Source: Candidatus Rokuibacteriota bacterium (GTDB taxonomy: Bacteria > Bacteroidota > Bacteroidia > Flavobacteriales > Flavobacteriaceae). Taken from it: 64,000 nt of DNA. The notes below the pieces were generated by a model. It searched no databases and was not told the DNA's origin. It saw only the letters and a list, made by a program, of their open reading frames with translations. Shown one piece after another: positions 1 through 8,554 of this stretch (its first letter is position 1; the number at the start of each line of letters is the position of its first letter). The stretch is from the NCBI GenBank assembly GCA_900299425.1, contig OMJU01000030.1, positions 1 to 64,000 on the forward strand, read 5' to 3'. Made by a program: the position numbers and the translations under genes.

Positions 1-92
1 AAGAAAGCGACCGTCAGGGCAAAGGTTTTGCCACTGCCCGCCGAGGCATTGTACACGCGAAAAGGGGGGGATGTTTTATTTGACTGAGCCAT
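1..92 (-). CDS. UvrD/RecB-type ATP-dependent helicase-nuclease, N-terminal end only
   Basis: Only the first 30 codons lie in the window; the gene continues beyond position 1. It starts at the ATG at 90-92 (complement). Residues 16-23 read ASAGSGKT, the Walker A variant typical of UvrD/RecB/AddA-type superfamily 1 helicases, preceded by an F-R-V-Y-N strand as in the Bacteroidota homologues of the exonuclease V beta chain. Such enzymes unwind and degrade DNA ends during recombinational repair. Motifs after motif I and any nuclease domain cannot be seen, so the exact subfamily is open. It is divergent from sodA, separated by 127 bp. Confidence 0.75.
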   Translation of the reverse strand, partial: MAQSNKTSPPFRVYNASAGSGKTFALTVAF

Positions 93-180
93 AACCTGCC
101 CTCTAAGATACCATTAAGATTTTCTATAACCACATAAACAGTAACAAATTCGGCCTGCGCCGTCACTGGGATTTTATTGT

Positions 181-188
181 TAAATTTG
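181..188 (+). promoter_or_regulatory. candidate -7 element for sodA
   Basis: TAAATTTG matches the Bacteroidota -7 consensus TAnnTTTG and lies 31 bp before the sodA ATG. No TTG/TTTG element is seen at the expected distance upstream, so this is only a partial promoter match. Confidence 0.3.
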
Positions 189-219
189 CAGCAGTTTTAA
201 ACCTTTAAATACAACGATT

Positions 220-828
220 ATGGCTTTTGAATTACCTTCATTACCCTACGCGCACGATGCTTTGGAACCCCACATCGATGCTCGTACGATGGAAATACAC
301 CACGGAAAACACCACGCGGGTTACACGGCGAATTTAAATGCCGCAGTATCAGGTACGGCTCTTGAAGGCCAAGATATAGAAAGCATTTTGCGCTCTTGTG
401 ATATGAACAATAAGGCTTTGCGCAATAATGGTGGCGGGTTTTACAACCACAATTTATTTTGGCAAGTAATGGGGCCAAATGGCGGGGGAGCCCCAGAAGG
501 CGCATTGGCCCAGGCTATTGATACAGCTTTTGGCAGTTTTGACGGCTTCAAAGAGGCGTTTTCACAGGCGGCTAAAACACAATTTGGTTCTGGTTGGGCC
601 TGGCTTTGTGTTCAAGCAGACGGCACATTAGAAGTTTGCGCTACAGCCAATCAAGACAACCCTATGATGCCAGGAATCGGCTGTGGCGGTACGCCAATAT
701 TAGGCCTGGATGTTTGGGAGCACGCTTATTATTTGAACTACCAAAACAGACGTCCTGATTATGTGTCTGCATTTTTTAATGTGATCAATTGGGCGGAAGT
801 ATCAAAGCGCTTCGAGGCGGCAAAATAA
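220..828 (+). CDS. sodA: superoxide dismutase, Mn-type (Fe/Mn family)
   Basis: A 202-residue Fe/Mn superoxide dismutase that converts superoxide to hydrogen peroxide and oxygen, probably in the cytoplasm since no signal peptide is present. Metal ligands are visible: H27 in the HHGKHH segment, H77 in N-H-x-x-F-W, and D164 and H168 in DVWEH. The second-sphere glutamine lies in the ATANQDNP segment (Q145), the MnSOD arrangement, whereas FeSODs carry it near the second histidine; this favours manganese, although cambialistic use is possible. The ATG follows a short A-rich leader. A perfect hairpin terminator follows the gene at 891-920. Confidence 0.95.
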   Translation: MAFELPSLPYAHDALEPHIDARTMEIHHGKHHAGYTANLNAAVSGTALEGQDIESILRSCDMNNKALRNNGGGFYNHNLFWQVMGPNGGGAPEGALAQAIDTAFGSFDGFKEAFSQAAKTQFGSGWAWLCVQADGTLEVCATANQDNPMMPGIGCGGTPILGLDVWEHAYYLNYQNRRPDYVSAFFNVINWAEVSKRFEAAK

Positions 829-890
829 TCAGCAGTTGCTTTTGTAGTCGCTGACTGAAAGGCCCCTGACTGGGGCGATGTATAGCAAAT

Positions 891-920
891 AAAAAAGGTG
901 GACGAGAGTCCACCTTTTTT
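891..920. terminator. bidirectional Rho-independent terminator
   Basis: A perfect 13-bp inverted repeat (stem 891-903 and 908-920, loop GAGA), A6 on the left and T6 on the right, so it can work in both directions. It separates sodA (+) from the converging purF-like gene (-). Confidence 0.85.
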
Positions 921-1047
921 GCCCCAAATCTTACCATGAACTAAACCTACTTATGTTATGGTAGTGGTCAAATATAGGCAAGGCAAAAATACTTTTGACC
1001 TACTTTTCTTACTTTTCGTTAAAGGAAAAAAATAATCGACGAACGGC

Positions 1048-2952
1048 TTAGTAAGCGCGTTCTGGATTCCCTTCGTAAAAGTGTACAAAGGCCCGGTTGA
1101 CCACCACTGATCCACCCTTTGTGGGGTAGTCCCCAGTAAAGTACCAGTCGCCCAAATGTTCTGGACAGGCCGTGTGTAAATCATCTACGGATTGGAAAAT
1201 CACTTGGACCTTAGCTCCGAGATCTTCTGTGGTGATAATTTCGGCGATTTTATCGGAGATTTCCTCATCGGTAAAACCCGCATAAAGCGCTTTGACGTGA
1301 TTTTCATTCTCCTGCCCTTCTGCTGTTTGAGCCAGTGCTGCCTTACAATTGGCGTAAATTTCGTCGACTATGCTCGCGTTGCCGCGCTCCTTGTGCAAGG
1401 CAATGGCTGCATTAAACGCGACTAAATGTTCGAGACGCGCCATGTCTATTCCATAGCAGTCTGGATAGCGTATTTGTGGCGCCGAAGAAACTACAATAAT
1501 TTTCTTAGGATTGAGACGATCCAGCATTTTTAGGATGCTCTTTTTCAGGGTAGTCCCGCGTACAATACTGTCATCGATAATCACCACATTATCTTGAGGT
1601 TGAACCACACCGTAAGTCACATCGTACACATGAGCTACTAAATCATCCCGACTGCTGTCCTCAGTGATAAAAGTGCGGAGTTTGACATCCTTAATAGCTA
1701 ATTTTTCGGTGCGTATTTTTTGGTTTTGTATCGCCTCAAGGGCCGAGGCCTCAAGGTGATCCTTTAAGGCCAAAATTTGCTGAGTTTTCTGCTTGTTTAA
1801 CTCGTCATTAGCGGCTTCCATCATTCCGTAGAATGAAGTTTCTGCGGTATTGGGAATAAACGAGAAAACCGTATTGTTGATGTCGTGATTAATACTCTTT
1901 AGGACTTTGGGCATCACCAATCGACCGAGCGTTTTGCGTTCGCGATAAATCTCGGCATCACTGCCTCTTGAAAAATAAATGCGTTCAAAAGAGCAGGATT
2001 TGCGCGGCAATGCTGGATGAATCTGCGAGAGTGCGGTCACCCCAGATTTTTTAATGATCAAAGCATGCCCCGGGGTCAGCTCATGAATTTGCTCAAAAGC
2101 TACATTAAATACCGTCTGGATCACAGGGCGCTCACTAGCGACCACTACCACTTCGTCGTCTTCATAATAGTAGGCCGGACGAATCCCTGCAGGATCCCTT
2201 AAGACAAAAGCATCTCCATGACCGAGCAGCCCAGCCATGGCGTAGCCGCCATCCCAATGCTTTGCGGCCTTTTTTAGTATTTTTTCGATACTCAGGTGCT
2301 CTACTATATAAGGAGAGGCCTGCTGTTTACTCAATCCTTTGGCTTTGGCTTGTTTGTAAAGTTTACGCACTGCGTCGTCCAGGAAATGCCCGATTTTTTC
2401 CATTACGGTGATGGTGTCGGCTTTTTCTTTAGGATGCATGCCCAGTTCGATGAGGTTTTGAAAAAGCTCATTGGTATTGGTCATGTTAAAATTTCCTGCG
2501 ATGATGAGGTTGCGGTGCATCCAATTGTTTTGACGCAAAAACGGATGAACAGTTTCAATACTATTACCGCCAAAAGTACCGTAACGTACATGACCCAAGA
2601 GCAGTTCGCTGAGATAAGGGATACGCTTTTTTTGGAGCTCGATATCTTCACTCAAGCTTGGATCCTTGGCAAATTCGCTATTGATGCGTGCATTGATCTG
2701 CCCAAAAATATCTTGTATTGGCTGGGCTGCATTTGAGCGGATGCGGCTGATGTAGCGCTCTCCTGGTGCGACGTCGAGTTTAATGCCAGCCAAACCAGCC
2801 CCATCTTGGCCGCGGTTGTGCTGTTTTTCCATCATCAAATACATTTTATTGATCCCGTAAAAAGACGACCCGTACTTTTCTTTGTAAAAGTCAAGTGGCT
2901 TTTTTAATCTGACTAGGGCAATGCCACACTCGTGTTTTAAAGGATCGCTCAT
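1048..2952 (-). CDS. purF: amidophosphoribosyltransferase, long Bacteroidota form
   Basis: A 634-residue class II glutamine amidotransferase fused to a phosphoribosyltransferase domain, the enzyme type that makes 5-phosphoribosylamine from PRPP and glutamine in the first purine step. The likely nucleophile is C9 in HECGIAL, implying removal of an eight-residue propeptide. The QHNRGQDGAG segment and the H-V-R-Y-G-T segment fit the glutaminase domain. The PRPP loop VVIIDDSIVRGTT lies near residues 455-468. Canonical PurF proteins have about 470-510 residues; this longer version is common in Flavobacteria, which may also encode a shorter PurF elsewhere, so the paralogue assignment is less certain than the family. 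It is 14 bp downstream of the PfkB gene, probably one operon. Confidence 0.85.
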   Translation of the reverse strand: MSDPLKHECGIALVRLKKPLDFYKEKYGSSFYGINKMYLMMEKQHNRGQDGAGLAGIKLDVAPGERYISRIRSNAAQPIQDIFGQINARINSEFAKDPSLSEDIELQKKRIPYLSELLLGHVRYGTFGGNSIETVHPFLRQNNWMHRNLIIAGNFNMTNTNELFQNLIELGMHPKEKADTITVMEKIGHFLDDAVRKLYKQAKAKGLSKQQASPYIVEHLSIEKILKKAAKHWDGGYAMAGLLGHGDAFVLRDPAGIRPAYYYEDDEVVVVASERPVIQTVFNVAFEQIHELTPGHALIIKKSGVTALSQIHPALPRKSCSFERIYFSRGSDAEIYRERKTLGRLVMPKVLKSINHDINNTVFSFIPNTAETSFYGMMEAANDELNKQKTQQILALKDHLEASALEAIQNQKIRTEKLAIKDVKLRTFITEDSSRDDLVAHVYDVTYGVVQPQDNVVIIDDSIVRGTTLKKSILKMLDRLNPKKIIVVSSAPQIRYPDCYGIDMARLEHLVAFNAAIALHKERGNASIVDEIYANCKAALAQTAEGQENENHVKALYAGFTDEEISDKIAEIITTEDLGAKVQVIFQSVDDLHTACPEHLGDWYFTGDYPTKGGSVVVNRAFVHFYEGNPERAY

Positions 2953-2966
2953 TGTATTATCGCAGC

Positions 2967-3890
2967 TTAATGGAGTTCAATATCGAATTGGGTGAGTTGT
3001 TTAAATTGTTGAAGGCGACCGTAGAGTTCTTGTCTAGTTAGGCTTTGAAGACGTTCTGTGCCAAATTTCTCGACGCAAAACGAGGCCAAAGCCGATCCGT
3101 GGACAATCGCTTTTTTCATATTGTCAAAACTATAGTCTTGGGTTTGGGCTAAAAATCCAGCAAAACCTCCGGCAAAAGTATCTCCAGCGCCAGTGGGGTC
3201 AAAAACTTCTTCTAGGGGTAAGGCTGGAGCAAAAAACACCTCATCTTTGTGAAATAGCAAGGCTCCGTGCTCTCCTTTTTTAATGATGACATATTTAGGA
3301 CCCATTTCTTGAATTTTTTGCGCGGCACGCACTAAGGAATATTCCCCAGTGAGTTGACGGGCCTCTTCGTCGTTAATCGAAATTACATCCACACGGTTCA
3401 TGACTGCAACTAGGGCATCCCAGGTATGCTCCATCCAAAAATTCATGGTGTCCAAAATCACCAATTTTGGCTCAGCCATTTGATCTAGCACCGATGATTG
3501 GACCGCAGGATGCAAATTACCCAGCAATACAACCGCTGCATCGCGATAGTTTTCGGGGACGACAGGATTAAAATCAGCAAGGACATTGAGTTCCGTAGCT
3601 AAAGTATCGCGGGTATTCATATCGTTATGATACTTGCCCGCCCAGAAAAATGTTTTACCCTCTTTGATAATTTCAATACCCGAGGTATCCATTCCACGGC
3701 TTACCAGAAGCTCGAGATACTCTGAGGGAAAGTCACCACCCACTACGGAGACTAGGGCGCCATCTGCATGGTATTGGGCAGCCGAAAGGCCAATATAGGT
3801 GGCAGCGCCTCCAAGTATTTTATCCGTTTTACCGAAAGGTGTTTCTATGGCGTCGAAGGCTACGGTGCCCACTATTACGAGTTGACTCAT
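2967..3890 (-). CDS. PfkB/ribokinase-family carbohydrate or nucleoside kinase
   Basis: A 307-residue cytosolic PfkB-family kinase. The C-terminal signature DPTGAGDTFAGG supplies the anion hole and catalytic Asp, and GGAATY near residue 27 is the N-terminal substrate-side glycine motif. The ATG at 3888-3890 was chosen because the longer reading (TTG at 3923) only adds unconserved residues before the MSQLVIVG strand. PfkB proteins phosphorylate sugars or nucleosides; the exact substrate cannot be read here. Co-orientation 14 bp upstream of the purF-like gene suggests a link to ribose or nucleoside metabolism, which is inference. Confidence 0.85.
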   Translation of the reverse strand: MSQLVIVGTVAFDAIETPFGKTDKILGGAATYIGLSAAQYHADGALVSVVGGDFPSEYLELLVSRGMDTSGIEIIKEGKTFFWAGKYHNDMNTRDTLATELNVLADFNPVVPENYRDAAVVLLGNLHPAVQSSVLDQMAEPKLVILDTMNFWMEHTWDALVAVMNRVDVISINDEEARQLTGEYSLVRAAQKIQEMGPKYVIIKKGEHGALLFHKDEVFFAPALPLEEVFDPTGAGDTFAGGFAGFLAQTQDYSFDNMKKAIVHGSALASFCVEKFGTERLQSLTRQELYGRLQQFKQLTQFDIELH

Positions 3891-4138
3891 CAGGTCGTTT
3901 TGTGTTGGGTCAAAAATAATCAATTCTGTGGGATATCCCGGATGGAATTATTTGAAGATTTCTGCCGCGTAATTCTCATGGAGATTTGATGCAGTTTACC
4001 GATTAAAATCACCCGATGAGGTATCTGAAAAAAATAGGCCCTCGAATAATAATATTAAATACTTTCGATTACTAACGTCTGCAACAATTGTGATTGGGCA
4101 TATATCGATTTACATCAATCACTGCTACTTTCAACTAA

Positions 4139-4867
4139 TCACTTCCGCCCAAAATCAGCGGGGATTTCGCCCCAGACTTTGGTTTCCCATTTGAGAATGG
4201 AAGTGGAGTAAGTGTTTGATCTAAGCCAAGTTTCGGCTCTTACGATGAGCTCAAATAAAATTTTATTAGAAGAATGTGGTGCCAGTTTGGTGCCACATTT
4301 TTTTTTGCGCACCCAGCCTATGGCAATACGGCTATCGCTGTAAATGGAGCGATCGCTGCCCTCTTTTTTAAGATAAGCCAGGCCATGGACTAAGGCCAAA
4401 AACTCCCCGACATTATTGGTACCTTGGGCGAATGGCCCTTGATGAAATAATAATTTGCCAGTTTGGGTGTCCACGCCCTGGTATTCCATGCGCCCAGGAT
4501 TCCCCGAAGAAGCGGCATCTACCGCAATACTGTATAAATTTGGTTCTCCGCGGCGTTTGAGCTCTGCGGCACTTAATCCAGAGTTACGGCGCCCACTCTG
4601 GCCCTTAAAACCACCACTCTTGGCACCATGTCGGCCTCCATTTTGCCCGAAATTGCCGCCCTGATCACGGCCGCTCAGCTTTTTGCCCGCTTCTACGGCC
4701 GCTTTGTAGCTCCCGTCCAAAGCACGCTGAGCCTGCTCACGTGTGGAATACGACTTATACTGCGCCCCAGAAATTCCATTGATGGCCTTTTGACAATCCG
4801 CCCAATTCGTGTAAAGCCCTGGGGGATTGCCATCCCATACCGCATAAAATTTAGGTTTATTGGCCAT
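4139..4867 (-). CDS. rnhA: ribonuclease HI with viroplasmin-type N-terminal domain
   Basis: A 242-residue protein with two domains. Residues 1 to about 50 form the caulimovirus-viroplasmin/hybrid-binding fold (KFYAVWDGNPPGLYTNW), which binds RNA-DNA hybrids. A basic glycine-rich linker follows, and the RNase H fold begins near residue 110. Catalytic acids are visible in AVDAASSGNPG (Asp), NNVGEF (Glu), IYSDS (Asp) and the C-terminal PADFG (Asp). The protein removes RNA from RNA-DNA hybrids in the cytoplasm. The 3' end of purN overlaps its first 11 bp, which suggests translational coupling. Confidence 0.92.
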   Translation of the reverse strand: MANKPKFYAVWDGNPPGLYTNWADCQKAINGISGAQYKSYSTREQAQRALDGSYKAAVEAGKKLSGRDQGGNFGQNGGRHGAKSGGFKGQSGRRNSGLSAAELKRRGEPNLYSIAVDAASSGNPGRMEYQGVDTQTGKLLFHQGPFAQGTNNVGEFLALVHGLAYLKKEGSDRSIYSDSRIAIGWVRKKKCGTKLAPHSSNKILFELIVRAETWLRSNTYSTSILKWETKVWGEIPADFGRK

Positions 4868-5450
4868 GGGTGTCTTGTTTTAGTAGATTCAGGACCACAG
4901 GCGCAAAATGCTCATGTTCGAGCTCTTGAACTTTTCTAGCAATATCTTCGGGCTGGTCATCGCTCGATACACGGGTCTCTGCCTGAAAAATAATGTCTCC
5001 TTCGTCGTAGGCGGCGTTCACATAATGAATGGTGATGCCTGTTTTTTCTGCGCCACTTGCTTTAACAGCCTTGTGCACATGCATCCCGTACATCCCTTTG
5101 CCTCCAAAATCAGGCAAAATCGCAGGATGAATATTCACTATGCTGCGCGAAAATGCCCTAATGATGAACTCAGGAATTTTTCTCAGAAAACCCGCCAGGA
5201 TGATGAGGTCAGGAGCATCTTGTTGTAGCCAAGCCAGAACAAACTCTGTATCGTTGAGCTGCTGATTCTCAAAAAGCCTTACGGGTACCCCTAAGCGCTC
5301 GGCGCGCTGTATGACCCCAGCAGTGGGATTATTGCAATAAACTGCGCTCACTTTGGCCCATGCGCAAGCTTGTGCCTGCAAAATAATTTGCTCGGCATTG
5401 GATCCGCTGCCTGAGGCAAAGACTATGATTTTTTTTGGACCGTTGAGCAT
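4857..5450 (-). CDS. purN: phosphoribosylglycinamide formyltransferase
   Basis: A 197-residue GAR transformylase using 10-formyl-tetrahydrofolate to make formyl-GAR in purine synthesis. The N-terminal ASGSGSNAEQII phosphate loop, the NIHPAILPDFGGKGMYG segment with the catalytic Asn/His, and the later GITIHYVNAAYDEGDII segment (Asp) are all present. Length is normal for the family. It starts at the ATG at 5448-5450 and overlaps rnhA downstream. The 257-bp region upstream, shared with acpP, contains an unusual self-complementary element. Confidence 0.95.
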   Translation of the reverse strand: MLNGPKKIIVFASGSGSNAEQIILQAQACAWAKVSAVYCNNPTAGVIQRAERLGVPVRLFENQQLNDTEFVLAWLQQDAPDLIILAGFLRKIPEFIIRAFSRSIVNIHPAILPDFGGKGMYGMHVHKAVKASGAEKTGITIHYVNAAYDEGDIIFQAETRVSSDDQPEDIARKVQELEHEHFAPVVLNLLKQDTHGQ

Positions 5451-5510
5451 GGTTGAGATTTAAAACAAAAATAAGGTAAACTTCGCTTTTGACTGGAATA
5501 AAGGATAAAT

Positions 5511-5627
5511 AATGCCCATTGTCGCGTGGACTAGATTAGCCAAAGGGCATTAGCCATGAAACAGGCCGAGGCCGTTTGCCGTCCAAGGGGCTGAACACCC
5601 CCGATTTTAATTTGGCTGTAGGGGGGT
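5511..5627. ncRNA. candidate structured RNA element between purN and acpP
   Basis: A GC-rich stretch inside an otherwise AT-rich spacer, with several long complementary segments: AATGCCC (5511-5517) with GGGCATT (5545-5551); AGCCAAA (5538-5544) with TTTGGCT (5611-5617); TGGAC (5527-5531) with GTCCA (5581-5585); ACCCCC (5597-5602) with GGGGGT (5622-5627). Some pairings are mutually interlocked, so alternative folds or a pseudoknot are possible. It could be a 5' leader of purN (minus strand) or an independent small RNA. It ends before the acpP promoter, so it is unlikely to be part of that leader. A 31-codon frame on the minus strand covers much of it and is a less likely explanation. Strand and function are unresolved. 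Confidence 0.3.
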
Positions 5628-5645
5628 ACATTTTGAAGCCAAAAC

Positions 5646-5675
5646 CTTGTTTTAATGTAAAATGTTTTATTTTTG
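5646..5675 (+). promoter_or_regulatory. candidate promoter of the acpP-fabF-rnc operon
   Basis: TTG at 5647-5649, an 18-bp spacer, then TATTTTTG at 5668-5675, matching the Bacteroidota primary sigma consensus TTG/TAnnTTTG. The inferred start is about 6 bp further, giving a leader of about 25 nt before the acpP ATG. Confidence 0.55.
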
Positions 5676-5707
5676 CCTCTTGTAAACCAATCTAAATCTT
5701 AACAATT

Positions 5708-5941
5708 ATGTCAGACATTGCATCAAGAGTAAAAGCAATTATCGTAGACAAACTAGGTGTTGACGAAAATGAAGTTGTAACTGAAGCTAGCTTCACTAAC
5801 GACTTAGGTGCCGATTCATTAGATACGGTAGAATTGATCATGGAATTCGAAAAAGAATTTGATATTCAAATTCCAGACGATCAAGCTGAAAATATTGCGA
5901 CTGTAGGTCAAGCGATTTCCTACATCGAAAACGCAAAATAA
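5708..5941 (+). CDS. acpP: acyl carrier protein
   Basis: A 77-residue acidic four-helix acyl carrier protein. The phosphopantetheine attachment site is S37 in GADSLD, followed by the acidic helix II ([11 protein letters not shown]) that docks with fatty-acid synthesis enzymes. It carries the growing acyl chain in type II fatty-acid synthesis. fabF starts 13 bp downstream, the common acpP-fabF arrangement, and the two are evidently co-transcribed. Confidence 0.98.
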   Translation: MSDIASRVKAIIVDKLGVDENEVVTEASFTNDLGADSLDTVELIMEFEKEFDIQIPDDQAENIATVGQAISYIENAK

Positions 5942-5954
5942 ACCTCATTCCTCT

Positions 5955-7208
5955 ATGGAATTAAAGCGAGTAGTAGTAACAGGACTTGGTGCACTTACCC
6001 CCATTGGCAATAACCTTTCCGAGTATTGGGATGGACTTAAAAATGGAAAAAGCGGTAGCGCAGCCATTACCTATTTTGACACCGAAAGGTTCAAAACTAA
6101 TTTCGCTTGTGAGCTTAAAAATTTCAACCCACTCGATCACTTCGATCGCAAAGAAGCCCGAAAACTCGATCGCTTTGCTCAATACGCACTCGTCGCATCT
6201 GACGAGGCTATTGCCGATGCACAGTTTGACCAAGACCGGTTGGACAAATTTCGTGTTGGGGTTATTTGGGGGGCAGGAATTGGAGGCTTAGAAACATTCC
6301 AAGACGAAATGATCTCTTATGGAGAAGGGGATGGAACACCGCGTTTCAACCCCTTTTTCATACCTAAAATGATCGCAGATATTGCTCCTGGTAATATCTC
6401 AATCAAGCACGGCTACATGGGCCCGAATTACGCCACAGTCTCAGCTTGTGCCTCCTCAGCTAACGCCATTATTGATGCCTTAAACTATATCAGATTAGGA
6501 CATTGTGATGTGATTGTCACCGGAGGAAGCGAGGCGGCTGTAGCCATAGCTGGTATGGGCGGGTTTAACGCCATGCATGCCTTGTCCACCCGTAATGAAA
6601 GTCCTGAGACAGCCTCGCGTCCATTTGATGCTACTAGAGACGGCTTTGTACTCGGGGAAGGAGCAGGCGCCCTCGTGCTTGAAGAATACGAGCACGCAAA
6701 AGCACGTGGCGCCAAAATTTACGCAGAAGTTGTCGGAGGAGGATTGTCTAGTGACGCCTATCATATGACTGCACCGCATCCGGATGGTCTTGGTGTGGAA
6801 CGCGTAATGCTCAATTGTCTTCGCGATGCTGGGATTACTCCAGACCAAGTTGACGCCATTAATACGCATGGGACATCCACTCCACTTGGCGATGTTGCTG
6901 AATTAAAGGCCATTGTAAAAGTATTTGGGGATCATGCGCCTAATATCAATATCAACTCTACAAAATCCATGACAGGCCACTTACTTGGTGCCGCAGGAGC
7001 TGTAGAGGCTATTGCGTCGATTTTGGCCATGAACCACAGTTTGGTGCCGCCTACAATCAATCACACTACAGTGGATGAAAATATTGATCCAAGCCTGAAT
7101 TTAACCCTAAATAAAGCTCAAGAGCGCGAAATTACCTACGCCATGAGCAATACCTTTGGTTTTGGTGGACACAACGCTTGTGTGCTCCTAAAAAAGTATA
7201 CTGAGTAG
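5955..7208 (+). CDS. fabF: 3-oxoacyl-[acyl-carrier-protein] synthase II
   Basis: A 417-residue thiolase-fold condensing enzyme that elongates acyl-ACP with malonyl-ACP. The active-site cysteine is C165 in SACASSANA; the catalytic histidines lie in NTHGTST and in TGHLLGAAG, with the Lys of TKSMTGH just before. The length is standard. It starts at ATG 5955 shortly after acpP and is followed 6 bp later by rnc. Confidence 0.97.
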   Translation: MELKRVVVTGLGALTPIGNNLSEYWDGLKNGKSGSAAITYFDTERFKTNFACELKNFNPLDHFDRKEARKLDRFAQYALVASDEAIADAQFDQDRLDKFRVGVIWGAGIGGLETFQDEMISYGEGDGTPRFNPFFIPKMIADIAPGNISIKHGYMGPNYATVSACASSANAIIDALNYIRLGHCDVIVTGGSEAAVAIAGMGGFNAMHALSTRNESPETASRPFDATRDGFVLGEGAGALVLEEYEHAKARGAKIYAEVVGGGLSSDAYHMTAPHPDGLGVERVMLNCLRDAGITPDQVDAINTHGTSTPLGDVAELKAIVKVFGDHAPNININSTKSMTGHLLGAAGAVEAIASILAMNHSLVPPTINHTTVDENIDPSLNLTLNKAQEREITYAMSNTFGFGGHNACVLLKKYTE

Positions 7209-7214
7209 TCATTT

Positions 7215-7970
7215 ATGGTGTCCATAAAAAACATATTTTCCTCGCGTTCGCAAGAAGAGGGAGAGTTTTTTAATGCCGTAAAAAATATTCTTGGCTTCAG
7301 CCCCCAAAACTTAAATTGGTATCACGAAGCCTTTACCCATCGCTCTACCCAAATACTCAATAGCGAGGGTAAGCCACAAAATTATGAGCGCCTTGAGTTT
7401 GTGGGCGATGCTATGTTGGGTTCGGTCATCGCGGCTTATTTATTTTCTATGGTCCCTGAAGGCAATGAGGGCTATTTGACCAAAATGCGCTCTAAAGTGG
7501 TGAGTCGTGAGCATTTAAACGAGCTCGGACGGGATCTAAATCTGATTTCTTTGGTAAAAACTACGGTGCCTATCGATCAATTTGGCGAAAACATACACGG
7601 CAATGTCTTTGAAGCCCTTGTGGGGGCGATTTATTTGGACCGCGGCTATGCTTGGGTGCAAAAATTTGTCCAGAATCGGGTTATCGAACCTTATGTAGAT
7701 ATCGAAAAGCTCGAGGGCAAGGTGATCAGCTATAAAAGTTTGGTCATCGAGTGGTGCCAAAAACACAAAAAACAATTTAAGTTTCAGACCTACGAAGACA
7801 ATGGTGTTGAGACCTTGAAACACTTCGCGGTAAAACTTTATATCGATAAAGAAGTGGTGGCTAAAGCGCGCAGTACTTCTAAAAAGAAGGCCGAAGAATT
7901 AGCCGCAAAACGTACGTTTTATAAGCTGCAAGAACAAATGGCCCCCTTAGCCGACGAGTCCCCAAATTAG
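7215..7970 (+). CDS. rnc: ribonuclease III
   Basis: A 251-residue endonuclease that cuts double-stranded RNA during rRNA processing. The signature ERLEFVGDAMLG near residue 55 holds the catalytic Glu and Asp, and the second acidic site is in NVFEALVGAIYLD. A double-stranded-RNA-binding domain occupies roughly the last 70 residues and ends in a Lys-rich helix. The N-terminus is about 20 residues longer than in enterobacterial Rnc, as in other Flavobacteria. It lies 6 bp after fabF. Confidence 0.96.
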   Translation: MVSIKNIFSSRSQEEGEFFNAVKNILGFSPQNLNWYHEAFTHRSTQILNSEGKPQNYERLEFVGDAMLGSVIAAYLFSMVPEGNEGYLTKMRSKVVSREHLNELGRDLNLISLVKTTVPIDQFGENIHGNVFEALVGAIYLDRGYAWVQKFVQNRVIEPYVDIEKLEGKVISYKSLVIEWCQKHKKQFKFQTYEDNGVETLKHFAVKLYIDKEVVAKARSTSKKKAEELAAKRTFYKLQEQMAPLADESPN

Positions 7971-8063
7971 GACTAAAACGTTTTCGTTTGTTAAAGCGCA
8001 AAAATCAGCGCAATTCCCCAGCTATCGTAAAAACTATTCTTAATTTTATCGAAATTTGTGCCC

Positions 8064-8552
8064 ATGGCAATACATCGTTTGCATCTAGAGGAAGAAGATG
8101 AGGACTTTGCGCTTTTTGCCATCCATTGCGGTGAAGCGCCATTTAAAATGGCGTTTTTAATGAATCAATTCCTTAAGTGGCAGCTAAAACGCGAGCGCGA
8201 AGATGTATGTGTGGTCAGGTCAGGAAAGCAACAACAATATCCGAGATTTCGCTATGTTTCTCGGCACGATCAAATTGATCATCTGCTCTTAAGCAATGTC
8301 GATTTTCCCGAAGATGATGCTTCCAATGAACTAGGCTTAGGCTTATTTGATGCTATGAATGGGCCTGGTTTAAGCGCTACTTATTTAATGCCTGAATTTA
8401 AAAAGGTAGACTACCTGCTCAAGATTGAGGCGCCCTTAGCAGACGGTGAAATAAAATCGATCGTCGGACAAATAAAATCAATCAAGGAAGTGGTGTCCAC
8501 TTATGTGATTCCACACAATAAAATTAAAAATATCAACCCGCTAAATAATTGA
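8064..8552 (+). CDS. IPExxxVDY family protein
   Basis: A 162-residue protein with the motif that names this Bacteroidota family, here M-P-E-F-K-K-V-D-Y-L-L near residues 112-122. Function is unknown. It sits between rnc and pyk, the place where the family is normally found in Flavobacteria. I chose the ATG at 8064 over a GTG two codons upstream. The N-terminus is strongly acidic. The pyk ATG starts 2 bp after its stop, so the two are probably coupled. Confidence 0.85.
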   Translation: MAIHRLHLEEEDEDFALFAIHCGEAPFKMAFLMNQFLKWQLKREREDVCVVRSGKQQQYPRFRYVSRHDQIDHLLLSNVDFPEDDASNELGLGLFDAMNGPGLSATYLMPEFKKVDYLLKIEAPLADGEIKSIVGQIKSIKEVVSTYVIPHNKIKNINPLNN

Positions 8553-8554
8553 TC

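Noticed and set aside
4090-4122. Hairpin GTGATTG/CAATCAC downstream of rnhA as a terminator.
   Set aside because: A 19-nt loop and no T run on either strand; too weak to report.
5540-5640. A 31-codon minus-strand frame covering much of the self-complementary element upstream of purN.
   Set aside because: Short, no ribosome-site signal, and the stretch is better explained by RNA-type pairing.
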